Positions 42,444 to 50,724 of a DNA stretch of 64,000 nt are shown here, piece after piece (position 1 is the first letter of the stretch; each line of letters starts with the position of its first letter). This DNA is from Dongia_B soli (lineage in GTDB: Bacteria > Pseudomonadota > Alphaproteobacteria > Dongiales > Dongiaceae). The DNA lies in assembly GCF_034044715.1 (NCBI RefSeq), contig NZ_JAXCLW010000010.1, positions 71,121 to 135,120 on the forward strand. The letters run 5' to 3'. Position numbers and translations under genes: made by a program. The notes under the pieces were generated by a model, which was not told where the DNA came from, did no database searches, and worked only from the letters and a program-made list of their open reading frames with translations.

Positions 42444-43264
42444 GAGGCGGCTCTCGCTGCGTGCGGCCCGGTGATGAAATTACGGATCGAGGCCGCGAGT
42501 TGCCCCGGTACTTCCAGGGGCGTCAGGTGACGCTGCCCGGCAATGATCTCAAGCCGACCTTGCGGCAAGCGTGCAGCCAGCGCCCGTGCCATGGCGGCGG
42601 TGGAGCGCTGATCGTCCGATCCGGTAATCACCAAAGTGGGAGAATGGATCTCCGCAACGCTCTCCACCAGTTCTGCATCGGCTGAACCGAAGACCGCATA
42701 GGCATTGGCATAGGGTTCGAGATCGTTGCCCAGCATGCGCTTGCGCACCGCCTCCACGGTGGCGCCGTGATCGCGGCGAAAATCCGGCGTGAACCAGCGA
42801 TCGATCGCGGCTTCGACACTGGCGGGATAGCCGCCATTGCGAACATCGGCGACACGCGCGGTGATCGCGGCGCGTTCATCCGGCGTGCGGTTATAGACGG
42901 TATTGACCACGACCAGATGATCGACCCGGTTGGGATGACCGACGGCATAGCCCTGCGCCACCAAACCGCCCATGGAGAAGCCGACCAGATGAAAACGGTC
43001 GAGCTTCAGATCATCGGACAGCCGGTCAAGCTGCGCCACGTAATCCGCCAGGCTGTAGGGGCCGGCCGGCTTGGCGCTGCCGGCATGACCCTGCATGTCA
43101 TAGCGGATGACACGGTAGGATTGCCGCAGCTCGGCGGCCACGGCATCCCACATGAAGAGATCCATCCCGACACCGTGGATCAGGACGATGGGCGTGCCAT
43201 CGTCCTTGCCTTCCACAAGGCAGCGTGTGCCGCTGAGATTCTGCGGAACCGCCTCGGTCATCAC
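42440..43264 (-). CDS. Alpha/beta-fold hydrolase
   Basis: Hydrolase of 274 residues, cytoplasmic. Nucleophile elbow GFSMGG places Ser97; the oxyanion motif IHGVGMD is at 29-35; Asp217 or Asp218 in ITGSDDQ and His246 in AGQRHLTPLE complete the triad. It resembles 3-oxoadipate enol-lactonase and related lactone or C-C bond hydrolases. ATGA overlaps link it to DUF1185 upstream and the aldehyde dehydrogenase downstream, so the three proteins are likely made in equal amounts for consecutive steps. Confidence 0.9.
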   Translation of the reverse strand: MMTEAVPQNLSGTRCLVEGKDDGTPIVLIHGVGMDLFMWDAVAAELRQSYRVIRYDMQGHAGSAKPAGPYSLADYVAQLDRLSDDLKLDRFHLVGFSMGGLVAQGYAVGHPNRVDHLVVVNTVYNRTPDERAAITARVADVRNGGYPASVEAAIDRWFTPDFRRDHGATVEAVRKRMLGNDLEPYANAYAVFGSADAELVESVAEIHSPTLVITGSDDQRSTAAMARALAARLPQGRLEIIAGQRHLTPLEVPGQLAASIRNFITGPHAARAAS

Positions 43265-43857
43265 GCGCGCGCGGCCTTTTCCGCTTCGATTTCCTTCATG
43301 TCGATATAGCGATCGCCGATGCGGGGATGCAGGCGCCCGCCCGTCGCAGCACCGAGCGCGACCACGACTTCATCCGGGGCCGGGGCATCGTCGATGGTGA
43401 ATTCGATCGTGAGATAATGTGAGCGCATGCCTTCGTCATTCTTATGGGTCATCGGAATGGCGATGGCGCAGCCGGGACCGCCGCGCTTGTTGGTGAAGCT
43501 GAGATAGCTCTTACCGCCGACCGCTTCGCGATAGAGATTGCCGAAGCGCAAAGTGTGGATCAGGGCGGAGGCATGTTCGACCTCGCCATTGCTGCCGACG
43601 ACGGCGGCCTTGCCATAGGCCTCGACGCCGTCCTTGCCGCCGCAGCGTTCCAGGATGATCGGCACCAGATGCTCGCCGATCTTCGGGGCGATGCCGAGGA
43701 TCTCCGGACGCAGATTTTCGACGAAAGGTCGTCCGGCCCAGGGATTGCGCAGCACCGCCGCGGCCGCCACCATGCGAACCGGCTTCGTGCCGGCCTTGCC
43801 GCCCTCGATGAAGATATCCTCGGTATGGGTGACGATCTTGCGAAGCTGCAGGTCCAT
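43261..43857 (-). CDS. Amino-acid-synthesis family protein (DUF1185)
   Basis: Protein of 198 residues in the DUF1185/AA_synth family, whose biochemical role is not established. Conserved family segments seen are LRKIVTHTEDIFIEGG, AAAAVLRNPWAGRPFVENL, GEVEHASALIHTLRFGNLYREAVGG, and the C-terminal DEVVVALGAATGGRLHPRIGDRY. The gene begins with GGAAGAGAG upstream and is the first of the DUF1185-hydrolase-dehydrogenase-NIPSNAP-importer run. A perfect 8-base inverted repeat 85 bases upstream looks like the operator of the GntR regulator encoded just before. An isomerase or hydrolase role on a cyclic nitrogen compound is a guess. Confidence 0.85.
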   Translation of the reverse strand: MDLQLRKIVTHTEDIFIEGGKAGTKPVRMVAAAAVLRNPWAGRPFVENLRPEILGIAPKIGEHLVPIILERCGGKDGVEAYGKAAVVGSNGEVEHASALIHTLRFGNLYREAVGGKSYLSFTNKRGGPGCAIAIPMTHKNDEGMRSHYLTIEFTIDDAPAPDEVVVALGAATGGRLHPRIGDRYIDMKEIEAEKAARA

Positions 43858-43941
43858 TTTATCTCTCTTCCATCAATGAGTTACGCGGAATGGCTCTCTC
43901 TTGCGGGCCTCTTTGGTGCCCTTCCCGGTTTCTGGTATGCC

Positions 43942-43962
43942 ATATTAGAGATTATCTAATAT
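43942..43962. promoter_or_regulatory. Candidate GntR operator (perfect inverted repeat)
   Basis: Arms ATATTAGA (43942-43949) and TCTAATAT (43955-43962) are exact reverse complements around a 5-base spacer. It lies in the 149-base gap between the GntR gene and the DUF1185 gene, where an autoregulated repressor would bind. A/T-rich, unlike its surroundings. Confidence 0.6.
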
Positions 43963-44006
43963 AGCCATTTCGACTGCTTCGATAGCGGCCGATTGCCACC
44001 CCTCTT

Positions 44007-44735
44007 TTATCCTGTAAGTCTCGGTGAATGCGGCTGGATCGCGTCCTGGCGCCGCAGCATGTCGAGGGCTGCATTGCGGGCCAGACGTACGTGTTCCTTG
44101 CAGGCGGTTTCCGCCGCATCGGGATCACGCCGGCAGATGGCTTCGGTGATCTTGGTCATCTCATTGAGGCTGCCAGGGGCCCGCCCGGGTTGCGACATCG
44201 ACGTGGCGCGCAGGAAGACGACCCGGGCATGGAGCGAGCGGATCATGTCCCGGATGAGATGGTTGTCGCAGCCTTCCAGCAGTACGTCATAAAAATGCGT
44301 CGCTTCGGCCACGATTTCGCGCGTATCGCCTGTGGCGAAGGCGGCTTCCAGTTTCTGCAGCGCGCTCTGAAGGGCATTAATTTCCTTGGTTGTCGCGCGT
44401 TCGGCGAAGAGGCGGCCGGCCAGACCTTCCAGCGCCTCGCGCACCTCGTAGATATGCTGGGCATCTTCCGGCGTCACAATGGCGACGCTGGGTCCCTTGT
44501 TGGGGATGTTCTGCACCAGGCCTTCGGATTCCAAATGGCGCAGGGCCTCGCGCACGCTGGTGCGGCTGACGCCGGTCAGCTCGCACAACTCGCGCTCGAT
44601 CAGCCGGTCGCCCGGCTTGAAACGGAATTCCAGGATGGCGCGGCGCAACACATCCAGCACCTGCTGGCGCAGGGTGACGGTGCTTTTGCTGACCTTGAGC
44701 GAGGAAAGCCCGCCGCGTTCTTTTTGACTCGTCAT
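44007..44735 (-). CDS. GntR-family regulator, FadR/FCD subfamily
   Basis: Transcriptional repressor of about 242 residues. The N-terminal winged helix is clear: TLRQQVLDVLRRAILEFRFKPGDRLIERELCELTGVSRTSVREALRHLESEGLVQ. The C-terminal FCD domain carries the metal and ligand site residues in HFYDVLLEGCDN, LIRDMIRSLHARV and EHVRLARNAALDML. The start is uncertain; ATG 44735 (AAGG 11 bases upstream) is chosen, with 44762 or 44810 possible. It sits inside the catabolic array and likely binds the inverted repeat at 43942, responding to a carboxylate pathway intermediate. Confidence 0.88.
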   Translation of the reverse strand: MTSQKERGGLSSLKVSKSTVTLRQQVLDVLRRAILEFRFKPGDRLIERELCELTGVSRTSVREALRHLESEGLVQNIPNKGPSVAIVTPEDAQHIYEVREALEGLAGRLFAERATTKEINALQSALQKLEAAFATGDTREIVAEATHFYDVLLEGCDNHLIRDMIRSLHARVVFLRATSMSQPGRAPGSLNEMTKITEAICRRDPDAAETACKEHVRLARNAALDMLRRQDAIQPHSPRLTG

Positions 44736-44824
44736 TGCAGGAATCGCCTTTTTGCCGGGCATTGCCGATCCCAGCATTACAACCGGCCAATCGTCGCTTG
44801 CAAGCTGCATCCGTTCCCGCCCGC

Positions 44825-45892
44825 TTATTCCGCCACCCTCTTCAGACCCGGCCGCTCGGCAAAAGCCGGCATGACTTCGTCGACGAATAGCTTCAGGGAT
44901 TTCCGCTGCAACTCCATCGGCAGGCCATAAGAGGCGTAATAGATGAAGTTGTCGAAGCCGAGCGCTTCGTAGCGCTTCAGCTTGGCGATGACCTCATCCG
45001 GCGTGCCGAACATCAGATTGGTGCGCAGCATGTCGGCATCGTATTCCGCGCGATGTTCCAACGCCGCGAGATCGACCTGCTCCGGGAAGCCGTTATCGAC
45101 ATCGCCCAGTTCCCGGAACAGGTTCTCGAACTGGCCGGCGACGCGGCGCATGGAATTAACATAGGGCTCCCAGTCATCGGCACGGGCATAGACGCCGGTG
45201 TGGCGCATGGTGGAGAGGCGCGGCCGCTTGGTGCCCGCCGGCGCCTTGGCGAGCGAGTCTTCGAAACGCTGCTTATAGGTCTCGACTTCGTGGAAATCGC
45301 GGGTCATCGCCCAGGTCATGATGTTGCAGTCATTGGCGACGGCCCAGTCGAAGGAGACCGGATTACGCGCCGCGACCCAGATCGGCGGATTCTTCTGCAA
45401 GGGCTTCGGGGTGGAGGTTGCCTTGGGGAAGGACCAGTATTTGCCGTGATGCTCGACATCGCCCTGCCAGAGCTGCTTCACCAGCGGCAGCATTTCCAGC
45501 ATATAAGGCACGCTTTCCTGCGCCTTCACCCCGCCCGCCATGCGGTTGAATTCGCGCTGATAGGCGCCGCAGCCGATGCCGAATTCCAGCCGTCCGTTGG
45601 TGAGGAGATCGAGCATCGCCGCCTCGCCGGCAACGCGGATCGGATGCCAGTAAGGCGCCACGACGACCGCGGTGCCAAGGCGGATGGTACTGGTATGCGA
45701 ACCCCACCAGCCGAGGATCTGGAATGGATTGGGCGCGATGGTCATTTCGATTGCGTGATGTTCCGCCGCCCAGGCGATTTCGAAGCCGCCGCGTTCGGCC
45801 ATCTGCACCATGTCCAAGGTATGGCGCATGACGTCGCGCATATCGGTGCTGGGGTTCATGCGTTCCAGATTGATGGCGAGGCTGAATTTCAT
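44825..45892 (-). CDS. LLM-class flavin-dependent monooxygenase (luciferase-like)
   Basis: Oxygenase component of a two-component flavin monooxygenase, 355 residues, TIM-barrel. Family landmarks include FEIAWAAEHHAIEMTIAPNPFQILGWWGSHTSTIRLGTAVVVAPYWHPIRVAGEAAMLDLLTNGRLEFGIG near the N-terminus, split here across residues 35-105, and MFGTPDEVIAKLKRYEALGFDNF near the C-terminus. It uses reduced FMN supplied by the flavin reductase gene immediately upstream. AAGGA precedes the ATG. Members of this class cleave ring or C-N bonds (RutA), oxidise sulfonates, or hydroxylate heterocycles, so it is the probable first catabolic enzyme of the array. Confidence 0.92.
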   Translation of the reverse strand: MKFSLAINLERMNPSTDMRDVMRHTLDMVQMAERGGFEIAWAAEHHAIEMTIAPNPFQILGWWGSHTSTIRLGTAVVVAPYWHPIRVAGEAAMLDLLTNGRLEFGIGCGAYQREFNRMAGGVKAQESVPYMLEMLPLVKQLWQGDVEHHGKYWSFPKATSTPKPLQKNPPIWVAARNPVSFDWAVANDCNIMTWAMTRDFHEVETYKQRFEDSLAKAPAGTKRPRLSTMRHTGVYARADDWEPYVNSMRRVAGQFENLFRELGDVDNGFPEQVDLAALEHRAEYDADMLRTNLMFGTPDEVIAKLKRYEALGFDNFIYYASYGLPMELQRKSLKLFVDEVMPAFAERPGLKRVAE

Positions 45893-45904
45893 GGAAACGG
45901 TCCT

Positions 45905-46447
45905 TCAGTTGACAGTGGCGACGGTGGTGGCCGTCGGAAAATCGGGAGCAGTTTCGGCGGCGATAGCGCCGTAGCTGCCGCGGCAGAAGAGCAAGGGCGA
46001 AGCATCGATGCGGCCGTAATCGGCGACGGCGCCGATCAGGATCACATGATCGCCGGCATCGATGCGCTGATGCAGGCGGCAATCGAGATAGGCCAGGACA
46101 TTGTCGAGTACCGGCGCGCCGGTGATGCGAGGCCGCCAGCTCACGCCGGCGAATTTATCGGCGCTGGGCGTCGCGAAACGGGTCGAGAGATCGCGCTGCT
46201 GTTCGTCGAGGATGTTGACAGCGAAGCCCTCGGCGCTGTCGAAAGCGGCGAGGATCGGTACCGACTTGGCAACACAGACCAGGATCAAAGCCGGTTCGAG
46301 GGAGACCGAGGTAAAGGAATTCGCCGTCATGCCGCGCGGCTGGCCGGTGGCATCCAGCGTGGTGACGACGGTGACGCCGGTCGCGAAGCAGCCGAGGGTG
46401 CGGCGCAATTCGCGGATATCGCTGGTCGCTGCTACCGGTTTCGTCAT
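45905..46447 (-). CDS. Flavin reductase, HpaC-like
   Basis: NAD(P)H:flavin oxidoreductase of 180 residues that supplies reduced FMN or FAD to a partner monooxygenase. The FMN-binding core is TGVTVVTTLDATGQPRGMTANSFTSVSLEPALILVCVAKSV, split over residues 21-61, followed by FAVNILDEQQRDLSTRFA and the C-terminal HVILIGAVADYGRIDASPLLFCRGSYGAI. GGGAGG is 6 bases before the ATG. It lies 12 bases ahead of the LLM monooxygenase gene, the expected two-component pairing. First gene transcribed downstream of the PucR-like regulator gene. Confidence 0.92.
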   Translation of the reverse strand: MTKPVAATSDIRELRRTLGCFATGVTVVTTLDATGQPRGMTANSFTSVSLEPALILVCVAKSVPILAAFDSAEGFAVNILDEQQRDLSTRFATPSADKFAGVSWRPRITGAPVLDNVLAYLDCRLHQRIDAGDHVILIGAVADYGRIDASPLLFCRGSYGAIAAETAPDFPTATTVATVN

Positions 46448-46648
46448 CTGGACCTCCCGTCCGATTGGTTTCTAAGAAAAGGATAAGGGATGGGGAGGGG
46501 GCGTTCTTCCTATGAGTCCGAGGAAGGCAGGGGTTATTTATGCTCTGCTTCGGAGCAGTGGCCGGTAGGTTTTCAAGCAACCAAGCCTGGAGGGCTCCTG
46601 CGGAAGGGCAGTCCATACCATATAACCCACTGATATTACTGCTGTTGT

Positions 46649-48457
46649 CTAGCCTGCCAGGGTGCCGCGCACCCGCAAGGCGACGTCAAGGGCGATCCGG
46701 GTATCGGGATCTTCCAAGTCCAGCTTAAAGACATCGGTTAGGCGCTGGAGCCGGTAGCGGAGGGTGGTGACGTGAATCCCGAGGGCATCGGCCGTCGCCT
46801 GGTAACGCCCGCTATTGGCCAGGAAACGCTCGAGCGTGGGCAGCAGATTGCCGTCATGGGCGCGGTCATAGTCCTCGATCGCGCCCAGGGTTTCCTCGAC
46901 GAAGCTGCGCAACGCATCGGGATCGGCAATGGCGATCAACCGGGCGAGGGGGCCGAAATCGCCGCTTTCGACGATGCCGCGCCGGCCCACGCGGGCGGCC
47001 AGTTTCAGCAGGCGATCGCAATCGCGCCGCGCATCGCGGTAATCCTCCAGGCGCTGACAGAGAGCGCTCAGGCAAGCGACAGGCTTGGCCTGGGAGAGCC
47101 AGGCGATCTCCTCAATCATCTGTTCGAGCAATTGCCGCGCCGCCTTCGCGCTGGCGCCCCGTTCCGGCAAGAAGATGATATAGGTCGTGCCGCCCGCTTC
47201 CGTCGTCGCATTTTCGGCAAAGGCGGTGGCGCCGGCCAGGCGTTGTCGCGCCAGGCGGGCGAGAGCCTGTTCGATATCGGCGCTGCTGGCCGCCGGTCCT
47301 TTGGCCGTTCCTTTGCCTGTGGCCGGCGCGAGCGACAGCGCGGCCAGACGTGCCGGCTCATCGAGCGGCAATTGCAGATGATGGGCGCGCGCGAAGGTTG
47401 CCGCCTCGTCGCGCCAATCGCCGCTGAAGAGGCGCGAAAAGAATTCGCCATGGGTTTCCGCTTGCACATCGAACCGGATGCGGCGGCGCAACAACAGCAT
47501 GGCGAAGGCGGCGCGCAATTCCTGCGCGGTCAGGGCCTCGACGGCATCGAGCGCGCGGTCGTCGCTCAACAGCAGGATGCCGCCAAGGACATCGCCACCG
47601 GCGGTGCAGGGCTCGACGATGGCATCAATCTCGCCATAACCGAGCAGAGACAAACGGCGCAGTTGTTCGAACTGACCGATCTCGGCTTCGCGCACGATCT
47701 GCGCCAACTGACGGAAGGTTGCCGGTGCCACACGGTCCGGCCAGTTGAGGCCCGTGGTATCGCCGGCCGAGGTCACTTGATTGGTGGTGAGATCGACCAA
47801 TAGGAGTGTGCGGTCGAGATAGCGGCGGCAGAGTTCGATGAAGGCCTCGGTATCTTCCGTCGTCAGCACCCGTTCCATGGCATGTTGATGGATCTCCAGC
47901 GCCTGGCGGAGCGAGTCATTCTGCTGCGCTTCCAGCCACAGGCGATGGGCCTTTTCAACCGCCAGCGATCCGAGGAGCGCCACGGTTTCCAGAAAAGCGG
48001 TTTCCTCGGCATCGACCTTGCGGACCTCATGGGCATGGACGGAGAGCACCATGTTGCGGCCTTGCTCGTCACGTGCACTGAAAGGCAGCAGCACGACGGT
48101 GCGATAATCGCGTTCCATCGCTTCCTGGCGATAGCCGGCGGAATCCGGCAGGGCCTGGGCATCGTCGATGATCATCGTCTGGCGTGCATCCAGCACCGTC
48201 TTCACCGGGCTGGTCTGCAAAAGCCAGCGATCGACCGCGCCTTTGGTGCGGTCGGCGAAGAGGGGATCGTAGCGGGCGACGAGCACCGAATAACCGCTCG
48301 CTTCATCCACCGCCATGATGGCGGCGCTGCTCCAGGAGGAACGCTGGCAAACCGCCGTGGTAATGAGCGACAGGACTTCGGGCAGGGCGCTGCCGGCATT
48401 CACCAGGCTGGCGATATGCCCCAAACTCTTCAATCGCTCGGTCAGCCGTGCAGCCAT
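46649..48457 (-). CDS. PucR-family transcriptional activator (GAF + HTH_30)
   Basis: Regulator of 602 residues. The N-terminal half has a GAF-like sensory domain (about 25-165, SWSSAAIMAVDEASGYSVLVARYDPLFADRT). The middle is a GGDEF-related CdaR region. The C-terminus carries the PucR helix-turn-helix LERFLANSGRYQATADALGIHVTTLRYRLQRLTDVFKLDLEDPDTR. PucR-type proteins activate catabolism of purines, proline, GABA and other nitrogen compounds. It lies upstream and in the same direction as the flavin-monooxygenase array, so it is the likely activator of it. Confidence 0.9.
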   Translation of the reverse strand: MAARLTERLKSLGHIASLVNAGSALPEVLSLITTAVCQRSSWSSAAIMAVDEASGYSVLVARYDPLFADRTKGAVDRWLLQTSPVKTVLDARQTMIIDDAQALPDSAGYRQEAMERDYRTVVLLPFSARDEQGRNMVLSVHAHEVRKVDAEETAFLETVALLGSLAVEKAHRLWLEAQQNDSLRQALEIHQHAMERVLTTEDTEAFIELCRRYLDRTLLLVDLTTNQVTSAGDTTGLNWPDRVAPATFRQLAQIVREAEIGQFEQLRRLSLLGYGEIDAIVEPCTAGGDVLGGILLLSDDRALDAVEALTAQELRAAFAMLLLRRRIRFDVQAETHGEFFSRLFSGDWRDEAATFARAHHLQLPLDEPARLAALSLAPATGKGTAKGPAASSADIEQALARLARQRLAGATAFAENATTEAGGTTYIIFLPERGASAKAARQLLEQMIEEIAWLSQAKPVACLSALCQRLEDYRDARRDCDRLLKLAARVGRRGIVESGDFGPLARLIAIADPDALRSFVEETLGAIEDYDRAHDGNLLPTLERFLANSGRYQATADALGIHVTTLRYRLQRLTDVFKLDLEDPDTRIALDVALRVRGTLAG

Positions 48458-48591
48458 TCGTCATCCAGCGAGCAGGAAGTCCATGCGAAGCGGAGGGTTG
48501 CACGATTGCCGGCTGCGGTAAAGCTTGCTCCCACAAGCTCACTCAACCTGCCGTCCCGCAAAAAATATGCGAGGCGAAGCGGTTTTTCGTC

Positions 48592-48616
48592 GGAACGACC
48601 TGGCTGCCCATCAGTT
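48592..48616 (+). promoter_or_regulatory. General-stress sigma (EcfG-type) promoter, GGAAC-N17-GTT
   Basis: GGAAC at 48592-48596 and GTT at 48614-48616, spacing 17. It fits the RpoE2/EcfG consensus and lies 105 bases before the KGG-repeat protein gene. One of six identical architectures in this island. Confidence 0.7.
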
Positions 48617-48721
48617 TGCTGTATGACCGTGGCGCTAGAAGCGAATGTGGTCGGCACCTAGTCGATGGGCATTTGCAAGTCGCGGTCAGAAATTCGAAAG
48701 CAACAGACCAAGGAGAGCATA

Positions 48722-48934
48722 ATGGCTCAGGAAAAACGCGGTTTCGCTTCGATGGACCAAGACAAACAGCGTGAGATTGCCAGCAAGGGCGGCCACGCCA
48801 GTGGCGGTAACTTCAAGAACGATCCGGAACGCGCTTCTGAAGCTGGACGCAAGGGCGGTCATGAAAGCGGCGGTAACTTCGCCAATGACCGCGAACGCGC
48901 ATCGGAAGCGGGCCGGAAGGGCGGCCGCTCCTAA
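48722..48934 (+). CDS. KGG-repeat stress protein (con-10/GsiB-like)
   Basis: Very hydrophilic 70-residue protein built from repeats of the KGG type: ASKGGHASGGNFKNDPERAS, EAGRKGGHESGGNFANDRERAS and EAGRKGGRS, after the lead-in FASMDQDKQREI. Such proteins are intrinsically disordered, induced by desiccation or starvation, and thought to protect macromolecules. AAGGAG precedes ATG 48722. A GGAAC-N17-GTT promoter lies upstream and an intrinsic terminator follows, so it is an isolated stress gene. Confidence 0.93.
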   Translation: MAQEKRGFASMDQDKQREIASKGGHASGGNFKNDPERASEAGRKGGHESGGNFANDRERASEAGRKGGRS

Positions 48935-48958
48935 AGCTTTAAGGTAGCACTAACGAGC

Positions 48959-48990
48959 GGGGCGGAAGGATGACTTCCGCCCCGTTTCAT
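48959..48990 (+). terminator. Intrinsic terminator after the KGG-repeat gene
   Basis: Ten-base perfect stem GGGGCGGAAG / CTTCCGCCCC with a 5-base loop, followed by GTTTCAT. Located 24 bases past the stop. Confidence 0.75.
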
Positions 48991-49036
48991 ATTGGGGCTT
49001 TTGCTTCCGGGCGATTTCTTTGCGTGGATGTCGCGC

Positions 49037-49061
49037 GGAACGGATCGGCAGGCGCGCTGTT
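49037..49061 (+). promoter_or_regulatory. General-stress sigma promoter, GGAAC-N17-GTT
   Basis: GGAAC 49037-49041 and GTT 49059-49061. It stands 25 bases before the ATG of the zinc alcohol dehydrogenase gene, the ideal place for its promoter. Confidence 0.7.
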
Positions 49062-49086
49062 GAGTGAACAGCGGAAGGAGGCGGTG

Positions 49087-50304
49087 ATGAAAGCAGTGGT
49101 ATTTCATGGCATCGGCGATATTCGCCTGGAAGAGGTGGCCGAGCCGCGCATCGAACAGCCGACCGATGCCGTCGTCCGGCTGACGGCCTCAGCAATTTGC
49201 GGCACCGATCTGCACATGATCCGCGGCACCATGGCGGATATGAAGCCGGGAACCATCCTCGGCCACGAGGGCGTCGGCGTGATCGAAGAACTCGGCGACA
49301 TGGTACGCAACCTGAGGGTCGGCGATCGCGTGGTCATTCCCTCTACCATCGCCTGCGGCAGTTGCTCTTATTGCCGGGCCGGCTATTACGCGCAATGCGA
49401 TACCGCCAACCCGAAAGGCAATCGCGCCGGCACTGCCTTCTTCGGCGGACCCGGTTCGACAGGTCCCTTCCATGGCCTGCAGGCGGAAAAAGCGCGTATC
49501 CCTTATGCACATGTCGGCCTGGTGAAATTGCCGGATGATGTCTCGGACGATCAGGCCATCCTGCTATCGGACATTTTCCCGACCGGCTATTTCGGCGCCG
49601 ACCTTGCTGAGATCCGCGATGGCGATACGGTGGCTGTCTTCGGCTGCGGGCCGGTGGGGCAGTTCGCCATCCTTAGCGCCAAACTGCACGGGGCGGGTCG
49701 GGTAATCGCGGTGGATTGCTATCCCGATCGCCTGGATATGGCGCGGCAACAAGGCGCGGAGACGGTGAACTTCGACGAAGAGAATCCGGTCGAAACGATC
49801 TTGCAGCTGACCGGGGGGATCGGCGTGGACCGCGCCATCGATGCCGTCGGCATCGACGCCATGCACGCGCATGAAGGACCGGCCAAGCCATCACGCGACC
49901 AGGCAAAAAAATTCGACCAGGAAGTGAAGAAGGTCGCGCCGAAGCAAAAACCGAGCAACGGCAACTGGCATCCGGGCGATGCGCCGAGCCAGGTCCTGCA
50001 ATGGGCGACCGAGGCTTTGGCGAAAGCCGGAACCCTCGCCATCATCGGCGTCTATCCTCCCGGCGCCGACAGTTTTCCGATCGGGCAGGCGATGAACAAG
50101 AACCTCACGATCAAGATGGGGAATTGCAATCACCGGAAATACATTCCGCATCTGCTCGATCTGGTGCGCAGCGATATCGTCGATCCGACCAGCATCCTCA
50201 CCAAGGGCGAGCCGCTATCGGACGCGCTTGAGGCTTATAAGCAATTCGACCAGCGCAAATGCGGTTGGACCAAGGTGGAGCTAAAGCTGGAGGCATCAAG
50301 CTAA
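49087..50304 (+). CDS. Zinc-dependent alcohol dehydrogenase (formaldehyde-dehydrogenase-like)
   Basis: Medium-chain dehydrogenase of 405 residues. Catalytic zinc ligands are Cys38 (AICGTDLH), His60 and Glu61 (GHEGVG); structural zinc is held by Cys90, Cys93, Cys96 and Cys104. The cofactor region is DTVAVFGCGPVGQFAILSAKLHGAGRVIAVD. A family-typical insert (about 260-300, rich in Lys and Pro) matches the glutathione-independent formaldehyde dehydrogenase-like branch. ATG 49087 with GGAGG upstream is used. Its promoter carries the stress-sigma consensus, so it probably detoxifies aldehydes or alcohols during stress rather than serving catabolism. Confidence 0.92.
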   Translation: MKAVVFHGIGDIRLEEVAEPRIEQPTDAVVRLTASAICGTDLHMIRGTMADMKPGTILGHEGVGVIEELGDMVRNLRVGDRVVIPSTIACGSCSYCRAGYYAQCDTANPKGNRAGTAFFGGPGSTGPFHGLQAEKARIPYAHVGLVKLPDDVSDDQAILLSDIFPTGYFGADLAEIRDGDTVAVFGCGPVGQFAILSAKLHGAGRVIAVDCYPDRLDMARQQGAETVNFDEENPVETILQLTGGIGVDRAIDAVGIDAMHAHEGPAKPSRDQAKKFDQEVKKVAPKQKPSNGNWHPGDAPSQVLQWATEALAKAGTLAIIGVYPPGADSFPIGQAMNKNLTIKMGNCNHRKYIPHLLDLVRSDIVDPTSILTKGEPLSDALEAYKQFDQRKCGWTKVELKLEASS

Positions 50305-50347
50305 CCAACCGGCAAACCAAACCAGTAGTCACCTAGGGAGCCTGACC

Positions 50348-50722
50348 ATGAGCCAATCCACGCACCCACGTCATTTATGGTTGATTGAACCCGTCGCCGA
50401 ACCGGCCGATCCCCGCTGGCAGGACCGTACCATCTGGCGGAAAGTCGTTGTTGCCGCGGGTAGCGCGGCCTTTGCCCGGGAGATCGCCGAGAGTTGGGCG
50501 CTGAACACGGCGCGCAATCAGCTTGGCATCACCGGCCAGATCGGTAACGAAAGTCCAAGCCAATGCGCCGGCTTCAGCGACGTCAAGCTCTATGCCGTCA
50601 AGGAAGTGCCGACGGAGAGCCTCGGCATTCTGGATCCCAATGAGCCGTCAGAAGGTGTGATTCTCGCCGAGCCGCTGAGCGCTACGGAACAGCGACAGGA
50701 CCTGGTCCAGGACCAGGCCTGA
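50348..50722 (+). CDS. Hypothetical protein in the stress island
   Basis: Not recognised. A 124-residue soluble protein with AGGGAG before the ATG. The N-terminal HLWLIEPVAEPADPRWQDRTIWRKVVVAAGSAAFAREIAESWAL looks like a small alpha/beta domain; the middle is SQCAGFSDVKLYAVKEVP and the C-terminus is acidic. It is transcribed in the same direction 43 bases after the alcohol dehydrogenase gene, so it may share its stress promoter. No membrane span or signal. Confidence 0.7.
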   Translation: MSQSTHPRHLWLIEPVAEPADPRWQDRTIWRKVVVAAGSAAFAREIAESWALNTARNQLGITGQIGNESPSQCAGFSDVKLYAVKEVPTESLGILDPNEPSEGVILAEPLSATEQRQDLVQDQA

Positions 50723-50724
50723 CC

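Noticed and set aside
46540..46560. Hairpin around CTGCTTCGGAGCAG after the PucR gene as terminator
   Set aside because: Short stem and no following T-run on either strand.
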